A stretch of DNA of 47,048 nucleotides from an uncultured Clostridia bacterium (GCA_934793215.1 CAKVOP010000006.1:1-47048); one strand, 5' to 3'. Counted from the first letter of the stretch, positions 6,253 through 15,895 are shown. The notes: a model not told the origin generated them from the sequence alone. Numbers and translations are program-made.

Positions 6253-9200
6253 ATGAGTTTAGATACATTTGAAAGACAAAAAATCTCCCACAAAGTCACC
6301 AGACTTAACGAAAAAGGCACTAAAACCACATTACATCAAGTCGTGACTATGACAGCACCTATTCATGATGGAGAGCTTATAAAAGTTACCAGCCAAAAAG
6401 ACGGCTCTTGCATTGCGTCAGTGGAACGAAACGAAGGAAAATACTTTCTAGACCTTTCTAGTGCTATTTTTAATGGCAAAGGCGAAACCTTGCCATTTGC
6501 TGATAAAAAATTTGAAATCATTGAAGATCCAATTTTCCCGCCAATCACTCTGGGCGCAGGACTTGAAGACGAACTAATCGTTACGGTCTCTTTTGGCGAA
6601 GGCAAAGAAGGAAAAGTGAAGATTACTCCAACTTCTGTCACACTGACCTACGAAGGCAAAACATATTCTTATTCTTCGACAAATGAGGGTTACTGCTTTG
6701 ACATGAACCTTTCAGCAAGTGTTGTTGAAGGAATGTTTGAGCGTGCTGGTCATGATAGCCATTTCTTCCGCACCCCTGTTATCTTTGGAAGAGGTGAAAA
6801 ATGCCCACTTTATCTTTTAGGAATGTACGCAAGTCAAATCGGTGAAAATGAACTCGTAACCATAGGTGAAATTAAGGTTTTTAAAGTAAAAACCAAAAGC
6901 ATGAGCGAGCCCGTTGTTTTCTTTGCACAAAAAAATGACCTTTTCTTATACAACAAAGGTAAAATTGAAAGGGCGAAATCTCACCATTTTGTAAGCGACA
7001 AAAGCGGTAACATTTCAATGGCAATCGAAAGAACTGGAGATGTTTCATATTTAAAAATTCCTCTCGGAATTGTTCAAACCGATTTAAACTCCCCTGTCGA
7101 AATAGAAGGAAATGATGAAATATTAAAACTTTTTGAAGGCTTTCATTTCCCATATAAACAAGGTGATACTTCTTCAAATGAAATTTTTAAACTCCCTAGC
7201 CAAATCTCTCCCATTGCAGAAGATTTGAGAAAATGGACAGTTTACGAATTTGCCAACAAACCCCTATCACAAAAAGTAAACGAAAGCAATATAAAGGAAA
7301 TTCCTTTCCAAGTTGTAATGTTTAACGGAGACGATAATGTTTACTATGTCAATCCCTCTTTGAGAAGACTATTCACTTTGAATGACGGAAAATTCTCTTG
7401 GGAAAATTATGGTGATTTTGCGGATCTTATCGAAAGAGGCGAATTCAAAATTTCAGCCGTAGAAATGGCTATTCAAAATATTGATGACAAAATTATAATT
7501 GCAAACAAAACTGATAGCGTTTTCAAACTAATTTCAGCCCATAATGAAATTACCGACCTATCTAAAAAAGACTATGAAGAACTTTTAGGGACACTAGTTT
7601 CAAGCGAAACAAGTGAAAGAGACCTTGACACAAGCGTTTTAGATGAAGGTAGTAGTTCAATTGCTATGGTCGATGAGGAAGAACATGAAGGCACACTCGA
7701 AATGGACGAGCCAGCAAGGGTTACTCCTATTGCAAGCACACCTACCGAAGCCACAAGTGAAATCCCAGATGAAATATTAGTTGCTTTTGAAGACAAGTCC
7801 TATGTTGTAAATCTTAACGAAAAGTCTGTGATATGTCTTGATACCCCTAGCGATAGCCTTGACTTCAACAATTTTATATTTGACGCAAGAACAGATACTG
7901 ATTTCCTACAAAAAATTGTAGATTGGAACAGCAAAAAGCCAGAGTCTGTACGAATTGACTACCTAGGCATTATAAGAACAATAAGCGAAGAACGCACATC
8001 AAGCCTCGCAGAAACTGCTAGTCCTGCGACAGAAGATGAAGCCCCACATGAAGACACAACTCCCGCAGAAGAAACAACTTCAGCAGAAGAAACAACTTCA
8101 GCAGAGACCACAGCAGAAGAAACAACTTCAGCAAAGTCCCCAGCAGAAGGAGCGGAAAGTGCTGGTGACAAACCTAAAAAAGCAGAGAACAAACCAAAAG
8201 AAAGAAAAGTTGACCATAAGAAAAGAGCTGAAACTTTAAGCACTATTGCAATGAGCTTGGGACTTTTCGCCACATTGGTAGGTGCAATATTTGCACCTTG
8301 GCTTGTTGTCGTAGGGCTTGTCGCAACCATTGGTGGCGGAATTACGACAACATTTTCAGATGTATTTAAATATAGCGTATTTGATAAAGTTAAATCCAAA
8401 GTAAGTAAAGCAGAAAAAGAAGAAAGAGCCAGAATAGGTCGTGAAAGAGAACTTGACAGAACAACAGAACGCTTTACTACAATTGACAGAACATTTGATG
8501 AAGCAGAAAGAACTGCATTTGTTGCCAGCGACGCATTGAGAGAACTTTGTACCTCTGAAATAGGCGAAACTGACTCTACTGCCAGCCTTTTCAAATCACT
8601 TTGCGATGAGTACGGAATGAAATGCCCTACTCATGATAATAGTGAAGCAACTATGGACTTTGACAAACTTTCAAACGCAGACAACCTTGAAGCATTATCT
8701 TACAGAACCGGTCTCGTCGAGCAAATGGACATAATCGCAAAGACTACCGATCCAGAAGTTCGTGCCAAACTTATAGACAACTTTTTCTCTACTAATTTTA
8801 GTGTCGTTCCAGCCGAAAAAAGAGAAGGATTTAGTGCTATCTTTGAAAATAACGCATCACTTGGAAATCTTCGCAATTCACTTCAATCACTTAATATAGC
8901 ACAACAAAAAATGCAAGAGGCACTTGAAAATCAAAGAGAGTTCTTTGGAGATGAGAAACTTGGTACTTCAAGAATTGCACGTGCAACCAAATCTTTAAGC
9001 GGTGAAGCACAAATCAAATTCTTCGAAAGATATGGCGACATTGTAGCATACGAGATTTCCCGCCACCCTGAAAAAATGTCAGTAGTTATGGAAAGAACAT
9101 TACAAAATGTGAGTGAAGAAAACAAAGCACAGATCATGGAAATACTTGACAACGCACAAAGACGACTTTCTTATGCTCTTGACGAGACTATCACAGCTAT

Positions 9201-12200
9201 CGCTCGTGAACACAATACAAATGTAAATCAACTTGAATCTGCTCGTGCTTATGCCGAAATAATGTCTGCAAGTGAAGGTATTGAAAGAGAACCAGTGTCA
9301 ACAACTCGAATGCTTTCAACATACACACAAGGGGTTTACAATCACAACTTAACCGAAGAAGAAGGTGAACTCTATGGATTTGTTTATGGAATTGATGAGC
9401 ACGCTCTTGACGCAGATGAAGTAAAAATCCTTGACAGCGTAAAAGAGGCAATATCTTCGTCTGCCCTTGAAGATGCACTTACTGAAATTAACAAAACCAT
9501 GCTTAATAATGACATGGAAACAAAGATTGATTCTCTGGTTGGTTCTGGAATGATGGAATCTTTGCTTCCTAAAGCTTCAGCAAAGAACTTTAATGCATCT
9601 AAATCAATTTTCTCTATTGCCAGAATTGTTGCACAAGCCGAAGTCGATTCTTTTGACAGAGAATACTTAATAAAGCGTCAAAAGCGTACGGGAAGCGAGT
9701 ATGTTGTAAGAAGAAGCAATCCAAAGTTAAAACTTAAAAACTCGGCAGAGATACTTTCTTCTCGAGCTAAAAGTCAAGGAGTGATTGGAGCGGTTCAATA
9801 CGCAAACTTAATAGTTAGTCAAGAAAATCTCAACCAAACCAATGTTCTTCTTGAAGTTGCAAAAGCTTTATCAGCCCTTGATAGCACTATATCAGCAGAC
9901 GAGGTTGCGACTAAAATGGACGAACTTAAAACTTTTCCTCTTCGTATGCCTGATGAAGACCTTGCAATAGTTGCAAAAGCAAAAATTATCGCAGAGAAAA
10001 GAAGAGACTCTCTTACCAATCTAGTAACTGGAAGCACAGAAGAAGAGCAAACTGTTAACGAAAAAGCATCGTTATATGCAAATGTTTCAACATTTATTGA
10101 TATTGCAATGAATGGGCGACTTGCAGATGTTAGAGTTGCAAACGGTTATGACTGTGCAATGGATGTAGACCATGGTAAGGCAACTTTCACCCCTGCTGAT
10201 GCATGCGGAGCAACCGAGCAAGAGCGAGAATTTAATGGAAAATTTCAAGCTTATCTTGCTTCACTTTCAACTGATGAACAAGATGAAATTCAAAGAGAAT
10301 TGAGTACAAGAGAAGATTTAACTGTTCAAGATAGACGCGAAGCATTATCCGCAGTAATTGGACAAAAAAGAATTAATGTAAGTGGCCTCACCTATCAGCA
10401 GTTCGTCGCCTCTCACACAAGAAGTGGAAAAATCGATATTGAACTTGCGGGCATTCACCTTGAAGAAATGCGTGAGCAAGAAGCAGAAAGAACTCGCAGA
10501 CAAATGCTTCCACAAGAAGATAAATTTGCTGGAATAAAAGCCTTAAATGGGCACGCTCTTCGAGACACTCTTATAACTCAAAGTGCCCGTTTAAATGGTG
10601 TGGAAGAAGAAAGATATGAATCTATCATCGATTGGATCGTTTCAACTCAAAAGATAGCCCGCAACACAGTGCTCGCAGCATACGAAAAGGCTTCTAGTCA
10701 AGGGAATCTTTCAAATAGCGGATTAACCACAGCATTATTTGAAGAACTAGGCATCAATAACGAAAATACTAGAAAACAATTCCGCATCGACCACAAGAAG
10801 ATTAAAAACCTTAAACTCAAAAAATCTTTTGGCACTCTTGAAAGACAGGAAGCAAAAGATCTGCTTGCACTTCAAGAAGCGAAAACGGAAATGGAGTTCA
10901 AATCTAAATTTGATAGCCTATGCGACAAGATTTTGACAAACGGGCTTACTACTTCAAATTATATTGAACTCTCATCACTTCTTAACACACGTGAATATCA
11001 AACTGTTACTGCAAAACTAGGTATAAACCCAGAAATGCTTGAAGGCGTTTTGACAAATCCAGAAGCAAAAGAAAGTGCCGTGCGTCAAATAGAAGAAATA
11101 ATAAACGGAGAAGTTTATGCAGAGTTTGCTCGCAAAGTCGAAACTAAAACTGGTCTTATTTCTATAAAGTCAAGAATTGAGCGTGATAGTCTAGTAACAA
11201 AGCATGAGGCACTTGTAAACAATGTTGCAAACTATTGTGCAAATGCAAATGAATTTTTGGCCATTATCGAAAGTGAAGAATCAATAAGCCACGATAGCAT
11301 GATTTCAGCAATCACCTATTTAACAAGTCCAGAACACGAAGATTTTGTAAGAGAAACCTTTGGCGCAGAATATCTTGACAAAGTAAAGACGATTCCTGCT
11401 GATTTTGCCAGCAACATAGATGAAGTTTATAACTCATTTATCGCCTCTAATGATGTAATTACTGCTGGCGAAGACGAAGCAACACCTGTGATTGGTAAAA
11501 TTAGAGAACGCATTGCTGAAGTAATGTCTTCAAAAGCAGACATCATTGCCGAACTTGAAACTGCTATTGTTAATAGCGAAAGCAATGCAGAAGAACGATT
11601 TGAACTTCTAAAATTAAGAAAACAAAAAGAACTTTACAGTCAAAAAGCAACTGAATTTACCAATATTTACTCACAATTTATAAAAAATCCAAACTTGAGA
11701 GTTATGCAACAAGCGTTACTTTCATTCGTAAGAAATATTGATAATAGTGAATTCTTAACAATTTCTGGACTTTCACCATTGGTATTTGAAAGACTTGTCG
11801 ATGAATGCAAAGATTCATCAAAAGCGAAAGAAATTGCAGAAACATTTGAAAACAAAAACAATTTGGCAGAAATTGCTACTCGTGGAGAAAAGAGATTAAG
11901 TGAAAAAGAACACACTCTTCTCGCTCTTCAAGATGCAACAAGTCAAGAAGAAATCGATGACGCCGAAGAAACACATAATGAAAGCATCGCCTCTGGCAAT
12001 AGATTTAATTCTCAACTTTCAGCAATCCAGACACTTCCACAAGAAGAACAAGCAGACGCACTCAACAATCTGTTTAGATACTATGCTCTTTTAAGCAAAC
12101 TTAACGTTCTTGAAAACACATATCGCAACTACCCTTCTGCCAAGTTAACTGACCAAATAGAAGAGGTTGAAGCGAAGATTGATCAAATCAAAGGTGTTAA

Positions 12201-12717
12201 CCTTGAATATTTACCTTTGCCACTTGACAGCTTTGACATTGAAGAAGACCGCATGTTTGCAGGACAAATGTACTTCTCTTATGACTATCTCGATGACATG
12301 GTTGAAGATGATATTCCACCAGTAGATCCAATGCTTACTGGTGAGGCAATGAAAAGGGCCATGGCAAAGCGAAAAAAACAACTTGCGAAGAGAGCAAAGA
12401 CCCTTCAAAAGAATTTGAAATCGCTTAAAGAAAATATTAAATCTCGCCAAGACACAATGAAAAAGGAAAGAGAAGAGCGCAAGCACAAACTTGAAATTGA
12501 AAAGAAAGAAAAAAGAACTTCTGTTCAAGACGCCAAGAAAGGTTTATCAATTTTAGGCAAGTTATTTGGAAATTTTGCACGAAAACAAAACAATGCAAAA
12601 GAAAATACAAAATCTGCATCAGCTACCGAAGTGGCACGCACTGATGTAAGAGTGCATACTGACGAAGAACGAACCGACACTGCTCGACCAGCAGAAACAA
12701 GCGTTTCAAGAGAGTAA
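6253..12717 (+). CDS. Giant (2154-residue) membrane-anchored protein, function unknown
   Basis: I do not recognise the family. Residues 1 to about 590 are beta-rich with no signal peptide, and contain three similar modules starting near residues 219, 350 and 508 (hydrophobic strand, short acidic turn, Tyr-x-x-Asn). About 595-640 is a Thr/Glu/Ala-rich low-complexity linker. About 661-702 holds two adjacent hydrophobic segments (IAMSLGLFATLVGAIFA and WLVVVGLVATIGGGITTTF), likely a membrane hairpin. The remaining 1450 residues are charged and largely helical, ending in a Lys/Glu-rich coiled coil (about 2030-2110) and an acidic Ser/Thr tail. With a two-pass hairpin both large domains would lie on the same side of the membrane. 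I see no nucleotide-binding, protease or nuclease motif. It has its own promoter and terminator and base composition like its neighbours. A structural or cytoskeletal scaffold is conceivable but only a guess. Confidence 0.9.
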   Translation: MSLDTFERQKISHKVTRLNEKGTKTTLHQVVTMTAPIHDGELIKVTSQKDGSCIASVERNEGKYFLDLSSAIFNGKGETLPFADKKFEIIEDPIFPPITLGAGLEDELIVTVSFGEGKEGKVKITPTSVTLTYEGKTYSYSSTNEGYCFDMNLSASVVEGMFERAGHDSHFFRTPVIFGRGEKCPLYLLGMYASQIGENELVTIGEIKVFKVKTKSMSEPVVFFAQKNDLFLYNKGKIERAKSHHFVSDKSGNISMAIERTGDVSYLKIPLGIVQTDLNSPVEIEGNDEILKLFEGFHFPYKQGDTSSNEIFKLPSQISPIAEDLRKWTVYEFANKPLSQKVNESNIKEIPFQVVMFNGDDNVYYVNPSLRRLFTLNDGKFSWENYGDFADLIERGEFKISAVEMAIQNIDDKIIIANKTDSVFKLISAHNEITDLSKKDYEELLGTLVSSETSERDLDTSVLDEGSSSIAMVDEEEHEGTLEMDEPARVTPIASTPTEATSEIPDEILVAFEDKSYVVNLNEKSVICLDTPSDSLDFNNFIFDARTDTDFLQKIVDWNSKKPESVRIDYLGIIRTISEERTSSLAETASPATEDEAPHEDTTPAEETTSAEETTSAETTAEETTSAKSPAEGAESAGDKPKKAENKPKERKVDHKKRAETLSTIAMSLGLFATLVGAIFAPWLVVVGLVATIGGGITTTFSDVFKYSVFDKVKSKVSKAEKEERARIGRERELDRTTERFTTIDRTFDEAERTAFVASDALRELCTSEIGETDSTASLFKSLCDEYGMKCPTHDNSEATMDFDKLSNADNLEALSYRTGLVEQMDIIAKTTDPEVRAKLIDNFFSTNFSVVPAEKREGFSAIFENNASLGNLRNSLQSLNIAQQKMQEALENQREFFGDEKLGTSRIARATKSLSGEAQIKFFERYGDIVAYEISRHPEKMSVVMERTLQNVSEENKAQIMEILDNAQRRLSYALDETITAIAREHNTNVNQLESARAYAEIMSASEGIEREPVSTTRMLSTYTQGVYNHNLTEEEGELYGFVYGIDEHALDADEVKILDSVKEAISSSALEDALTEINKTMLNNDMETKIDSLVGSGMMESLLPKASAKNFNASKSIFSIARIVAQAEVDSFDREYLIKRQKRTGSEYVVRRSNPKLKLKNSAEILSSRAKSQGVIGAVQYANLIVSQENLNQTNVLLEVAKALSALDSTISADEVATKMDELKTFPLRMPDEDLAIVAKAKIIAEKRRDSLTNLVTGSTEEEQTVNEKASLYANVSTFIDIAMNGRLADVRVANGYDCAMDVDHGKATFTPADACGATEQEREFNGKFQAYLASLSTDEQDEIQRELSTREDLTVQDRREALSAVIGQKRINVSGLTYQQFVASHTRSGKIDIELAGIHLEEMREQEAERTRRQMLPQEDKFAGIKALNGHALRDTLITQSARLNGVEEERYESIIDWIVSTQKIARNTVLAAYEKASSQGNLSNSGLTTALFEELGINNENTRKQFRIDHKKIKNLKLKKSFGTLERQEAKDLLALQEAKTEMEFKSKFDSLCDKILTNGLTTSNYIELSSLLNTREYQTVTAKLGINPEMLEGVLTNPEAKESAVRQIEEIINGEVYAEFARKVETKTGLISIKSRIERDSLVTKHEALVNNVANYCANANEFLAIIESEESISHDSMISAITYLTSPEHEDFVRETFGAEYLDKVKTIPADFASNIDEVYNSFIASNDVITAGEDEATPVIGKIRERIAEVMSSKADIIAELETAIVNSESNAEERFELLKLRKQKELYSQKATEFTNIYSQFIKNPNLRVMQQALLSFVRNIDNSEFLTISGLSPLVFERLVDECKDSSKAKEIAETFENKNNLAEIATRGEKRLSEKEHTLLALQDATSQEEIDDAEETHNESIASGNRFNSQLSAIQTLPQEEQADALNNLFRYYALLSKLNVLENTYRNYPSAKLTDQIEEVEAKIDQIKGVNLEYLPLPLDSFDIEEDRMFAGQMYFSYDYLDDMVEDDIPPVDPMLTGEAMKRAMAKRKKQLAKRAKTLQKNLKSLKENIKSRQDTMKKEREERKHKLEIEKKEKRTSVQDAKKGLSILGKLFGNFARKQNNAKENTKSASATEVARTDVRVHTDEERTDTARPAETSVSRE

Positions 12718-12722
12718 AACCA

Positions 12723-12762
12723 TTTGAAGAGTTTAGGGATATTCTTAAACTCTTCAAATTTT
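12723..12762 (+). terminator. Terminator of the giant gene
   Basis: TTTGAAGAGTTTA and TAAACTCTTCAAA form a perfect 13-bp stem around a 10-nt loop, followed by TTTT. It starts 5 bp after the stop codon. Confidence 0.8.
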
Positions 12763-12821
12763 GACTTAAACAATATTAAAACAAACAAAACCAAGAAAAA
12801 TATAAAATCGAGGAAATAAAA

Positions 12822-13916
12822 ATGAAAATTGGAGTTGTAGGACTACCTAACGTAGGAAAAAGCACATTATTTAATGCTATAACTAATGCAGGTGCAGAAA
12901 GTGCAAACTACCCTTTCTGTACTATTGAGCCAAATGTGGGAATTGTTGATGTTCCCGACCCTAGACTTAAAGTATTGGGGGAATTTTACCATACACAAAA
13001 AATAGTTCCAGCCGCTATAGAATTTGTTGATATTGCAGGATTGGTAGCCGGAGCAAGCAAGGGAGAAGGCCTTGGGAACAAATTTTTAAGCCACATTCGT
13101 GAAGTAGATGCTATCGTGCATGTTGTAAGATGTTTCGAAAACGAAAAAATCATTCATGTCAATGGTTCCATTGATCCACTTCGAGATATAGAAATAATCA
13201 ATCTTGAATTGGCTCTTGCCGACCTTGAACAAGTGACAAAAAAACTTGAAAGAGATGAAAAACTTGTTAAAACTGGTGACAAATCTTTAATCGCTGGCGT
13301 TGAACTTATGCGTAAAATTAAAACTGCACTTGAAAACAACCTCCCAGCCCGCAGTGTTGCCATAGAGAACGAAGACGAAGAAAAATTACTTAAAAATCTC
13401 CAACTGCTTTCAGCAAAACCAGTAATCTATGTTGCAAATATTGGGGAAGACGACATAGGCAAAGAAGAAAATAAATTTGTTAAAGCAGTAAGGCAGTTTG
13501 CCGAAAAAGAAGGGTCAAAGGTAATTTGCCTTTCTGCCAAAATTGAAGAAGAACTGGCCGGACTTGATGAAGAAGAAAAATCACTTTTTAAAGAAGAACT
13601 AGGAATAAAGGAAAGCGGTCTAGAAAAACTTGTTTCCGCTTCTTACGATCTTCTTGGGCTTATGAGTTTCTTAACTGCCGGAGAAAAAGAAGTGCGTGCA
13701 TGGACAATCAAAAAGGGCACGAAGGCTCCACAAGCCGCAGGAAAAATCCACACCGACTTTGAAAAAGGATTTATTAAGGCAGAAATTGTTTCTTATAACG
13801 ATCTTATTGAAGCAGGAAGTTATCTTAAAGCCAAAGAAAAGGGTCGTGTGAGAATGGAAGGCAAAGAATATGTTGTTCAAGACGGCGACATTATCCTATT
13901 CCGTTTCAATGTGTGA
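12822..13916 (+). CDS. ychF: Redox-regulated ATPase/GTPase YchF
   Basis: YchF is a universally conserved Obg-family P-loop protein that prefers ATP and associates with ribosomes and stress responses. The product is 364 residues, the usual length. It begins MKIGVVGLPNVGKSTLFNA with the P-loop at residues 7-15, then the switch region FVDIAGLVAGASKGEGLGN (G3-like DIAG). YVANIGEDD stands in the G4 position, where an NxxE motif explains the ATP preference. The C-terminal TGS domain includes KGTKAPQAAGKIHTDFEKGF. GAGG lies 9 nt before the ATG. It is a single gene between the giant gene's terminator and mrnC. Confidence 0.96.
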   Translation: MKIGVVGLPNVGKSTLFNAITNAGAESANYPFCTIEPNVGIVDVPDPRLKVLGEFYHTQKIVPAAIEFVDIAGLVAGASKGEGLGNKFLSHIREVDAIVHVVRCFENEKIIHVNGSIDPLRDIEIINLELALADLEQVTKKLERDEKLVKTGDKSLIAGVELMRKIKTALENNLPARSVAIENEDEEKLLKNLQLLSAKPVIYVANIGEDDIGKEENKFVKAVRQFAEKEGSKVICLSAKIEEELAGLDEEEKSLFKEELGIKESGLEKLVSASYDLLGLMSFLTAGEKEVRAWTIKKGTKAPQAAGKIHTDFEKGFIKAEIVSYNDLIEAGSYLKAKEKGRVRMEGKEYVVQDGDIILFRFNV

Positions 13917-13970
13917 ACAAGTTCACTTTCTATCGTCTGTTATATAGAAAATTTCTATGTAATGTTATCC

Positions 13971-13998
13971 GTGAAAATTATTTCGTTTACATTATAAT
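13971..13998 (+). promoter_or_regulatory. Possible promoter of mrnC-rlmB-sigH
   Basis: GTGAAA, a 16-bp spacer and a perfect TATAAT, 23 bp upstream of the mrnC ATG. The -35 box matches only 4 of 6. Confidence 0.5.
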
Positions 13999-14021
13999 TA
14001 TAAAAAACAAAAGGAGAAACA

Positions 14022-14420
14022 ATGAAAATCGAAGCAAATAAAGAATTACTTCATAGCATCTTGCAAACAAATCTATTACCACTCGCTTTCATTGGTGACA
14101 GTGTTCACACTCTTTTTGTTCGCGAAAAAGTGCTTGAAAAACACGACCACAAAATGGAAAATTATCATACAAATGCATCTAAATATTGCAAAGCGTCTTG
14201 CCAAGCCGACGTTTTAAGAAGACTTTTACCAACCTTGCCACTTGACGAACAAGAAATCGTAAGGCGTGGAAGAAATGCGAAACCCAAACATTCCGCAAAG
14301 AATGCAACAAGTGCAGATTATTCTTATGCAACCGCTTTTGAAATCTTAATTGGATACCTTTATTTAAAAGGTGACGAAAATAGATTAAATGAAGTTTTGC
14401 AATCATCAATTTTAAATTGA
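14022..14420 (+). CDS. mrnC: Mini-ribonuclease III
   Basis: Mini-III is a dimeric RNase III-like enzyme without the dsRNA-binding domain; in Bacillus it matures the ends of 23S rRNA. The 132-residue product has the family's catalytic blocks: AFIGDSVHTLFVRE near residue 23 (in place of the usual RNase III signature), an RGRNAKPKHSAKNAT loop near residue 85, and YATAFEILIGYLYL near residue 105, supplying the second acidic metal-ligand pair. AAGGAGAAAC precedes the ATG. It is followed 21 bp later by rlmB, as in Bacillus, where mrnC, rlmB and sigH are also neighbours. Confidence 0.93.
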   Translation: MKIEANKELLHSILQTNLLPLAFIGDSVHTLFVREKVLEKHDHKMENYHTNASKYCKASCQADVLRRLLPTLPLDEQEIVRRGRNAKPKHSAKNATSADYSYATAFEILIGYLYLKGDENRLNEVLQSSILN

Positions 14421-14441
14421 TAAAAATTAAAAGAGGTAAAT

Positions 14442-15164
14442 ATGTTTATTGAAGGCAAAAATGCGATTAGAGAAGCTATAGAAAATGGAGTCACCATAAA
14501 CAAAATTCTGGTAGACAAAAATATACAAGGACGCAAAGATGAAATAATTGCACTCGCAAGTGCAAATAAAATTAAATTTGAGTTTGTGCCAAAACTTGTT
14601 CTTGACAAAAAATCAAAGACCACCCATCATCAAGGTTATATTGCCGATGCAGTAGAATTTAGTTACTGTAATGTTGAAGACATTTTAAAAAAAAGTAACG
14701 ACAAAAATGAGAAGCCTTTTATCGTTCTTCTAGACGGTATCGAAGACCCTCATAACTTTGGAGCAATCATTCGTTCATGCGAATGTGCGGGGGTTCATGG
14801 AATTATAATTCCTAAAAATAGAGCTTGTCAGGTCAACGAAACAGTTTTAAGAACAAGCACTGGTGCAATCACAAATATGCTTATAGCAAAAGTAACAAAC
14901 CTTAAAGACGCAATCAAAAGCTTAAAAGACAATGGCGTTTGGGTATTTTCCGCTGAAACTGGCGGAGAAAACATTTATAGCAAAAACCTCAACTTGCCAA
15001 TCGCCGTTGTGATTGGTTCAGAGGGCTTTGGAACTAAAAAATCAATTCAAGACATGTGTGACGGCGTTATCACTCTTCCTTTAAAGGGTAAAGTCAATTC
15101 TCTCAATGCGTCAGTTGCATGTGGAATAGTTGTATTTGAGATTTTGAGACAACGAGAAAATTAG
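14442..15164 (+). CDS. rlmB: 23S rRNA (guanosine-2'-O-)-methyltransferase RlmB-like (TrmH/SpoU family)
   Basis: This SPOUT-class enzyme uses S-adenosylmethionine to 2'-O-methylate RNA; RlmB acts on a guanosine in domain V of 23S rRNA. The product is 240 residues. The N-terminal substrate-binding domain starts FIEGKNAIREAI. The knotted domain carries motif 1 (DPHNFGAIIRSCECAGVHG, near residue 105), motif 2 (VVIGSEGFG, near residue 185) and motif 3 (LPLKGKVNSLNASVACGI, near residue 210). AAGAGG precedes the ATG. It lies in an operon between mrnC and the sigma factor. The target base is inferred from family and gene order. Confidence 0.92.
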   Translation: MFIEGKNAIREAIENGVTINKILVDKNIQGRKDEIIALASANKIKFEFVPKLVLDKKSKTTHHQGYIADAVEFSYCNVEDILKKSNDKNEKPFIVLLDGIEDPHNFGAIIRSCECAGVHGIIIPKNRACQVNETVLRTSTGAITNMLIAKVTNLKDAIKSLKDNGVWVFSAETGGENIYSKNLNLPIAVVIGSEGFGTKKSIQDMCDGVITLPLKGKVNSLNASVACGIVVFEILRQREN

Positions 15165-15173
15165 GAGAAATTT

Positions 15174-15770
15174 ATGACTGATGAAAAACTTTGCTCTCTG
15201 TCACAACAGGGCGATGAAAATGCTTTAAATGAACTTCTCTCTAAATATAAACCACTTGCAAGCAAACTTGCAAGAAGTTACTTCTTAACCGGTGGTGATG
15301 TTGAAGATCTTGTTCAAGAAGGAATGATTGGTTTATATAAAGCGATTAAACATTTTACAGAGGGCAAGAATGCCTCTTTTAAAACATTTGCAACCACTTG
15401 CATAAAGCACCAGTTGCAAAGTGCAGTGAGGGTTGATTTGAGCGAAAAAAATAAAGTTCTATCTTCTGCCCTTTCAATCGCAGGAGATAAAAAAGAAGAA
15501 GATGACGAAGACGACGACTTTGAGATTTTGCTTCCTTCACAGCAACCCTCCCCTTACGATAAAGTCATAGAAAAAGAAACGCTCGATGAAGTCAAAAACA
15601 AGATTTTAAAAACTCTCTCTAAATTAGAAGTTGAAGTTTTAGGGCTTTATCTTAAAGGATATTCTTACAGCGAAATCTCATCTAAAAGCGGCTTAAGCAA
15701 AAAAAGTATAGATAATGCACTTACAAGAATTAAATCCAAACTTTCATTTTTAAAAAATAATGATAAATAA
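15174..15770 (+). CDS. sigH: RNA polymerase sigma factor, SigH (Spo0H)-like
   Basis: This is a 198-residue alternative sigma-70 family factor. Region 2 holds DVEDLVQEGMIGLYKAI near residues 43-60, followed by FKTFATTCIKHQLQSAVR. Region 4 holds LSKLEVEVLGLYLKGYSYSE and a helix-turn-helix with SGLSKKSIDNALTRIKSKL. An acidic linker (DEDDDFE) separates them. Size, sequence style and position after mrnC-rlmB match SigH, which in Bacillus controls entry into stationary phase, sporulation and competence. The yacP gene that lies between rlmB and sigH in Bacillus is missing. AGGAG precedes the ATG; the gene is 9 bp after rlmB. Whether this organism sporulates cannot be told from the window. Confidence 0.88.
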   Translation: MTDEKLCSLSQQGDENALNELLSKYKPLASKLARSYFLTGGDVEDLVQEGMIGLYKAIKHFTEGKNASFKTFATTCIKHQLQSAVRVDLSEKNKVLSSALSIAGDKKEEDDEDDDFEILLPSQQPSPYDKVIEKETLDEVKNKILKTLSKLEVEVLGLYLKGYSYSEISSKSGLSKKSIDNALTRIKSKLSFLKNNDK

Positions 15771-15784
15771 CAATTGAATTATTT

Positions 15785-15807
15785 AGAGGCTGTTTGCCTC
15801 TTTTTTT
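15785..15807 (+). terminator. Terminator of mrnC-rlmB-sigH
   Basis: GAGGC, loop TGTTT, GCCTC, then seven T. It begins 15 bp after the sigH stop. Confidence 0.9.
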
Positions 15808-15866
15808 GTAAATTTACACTTATTCTAAAAGAATTTAAACATTTAAAAAAAAATTTAAAATAATTA

Positions 15867-15895
15867 TTGACAAATTAAAATAATAAGCACATAAT
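15867..15895 (+). promoter_or_regulatory. Promoter of the leader ORF and ABC exporter
   Basis: TTGACA, a 17-bp spacer and CATAAT (5 of 6). The start would fall near 15902, about 43 nt before the leader ORF. There is no second promoter between the leader ORF and the exporter, so both should lie on one mRNA. Confidence 0.8.

Noticed and set aside
8056..8160. A tandem-repeat expansion or assembly error in the giant gene
   Set aside because: The Glu/Thr-rich units vary in length and codon use and the frame is kept, so it reads as a natural low-complexity linker.
7959..8594. A 211-codon minus-strand frame rich in Ser, Val and Ala
   Set aside because: It is the reverse shadow of the Thr/Glu/Ala-rich linker and membrane hairpin of the giant gene, and its composition mirrors the codon bias of the plus strand.
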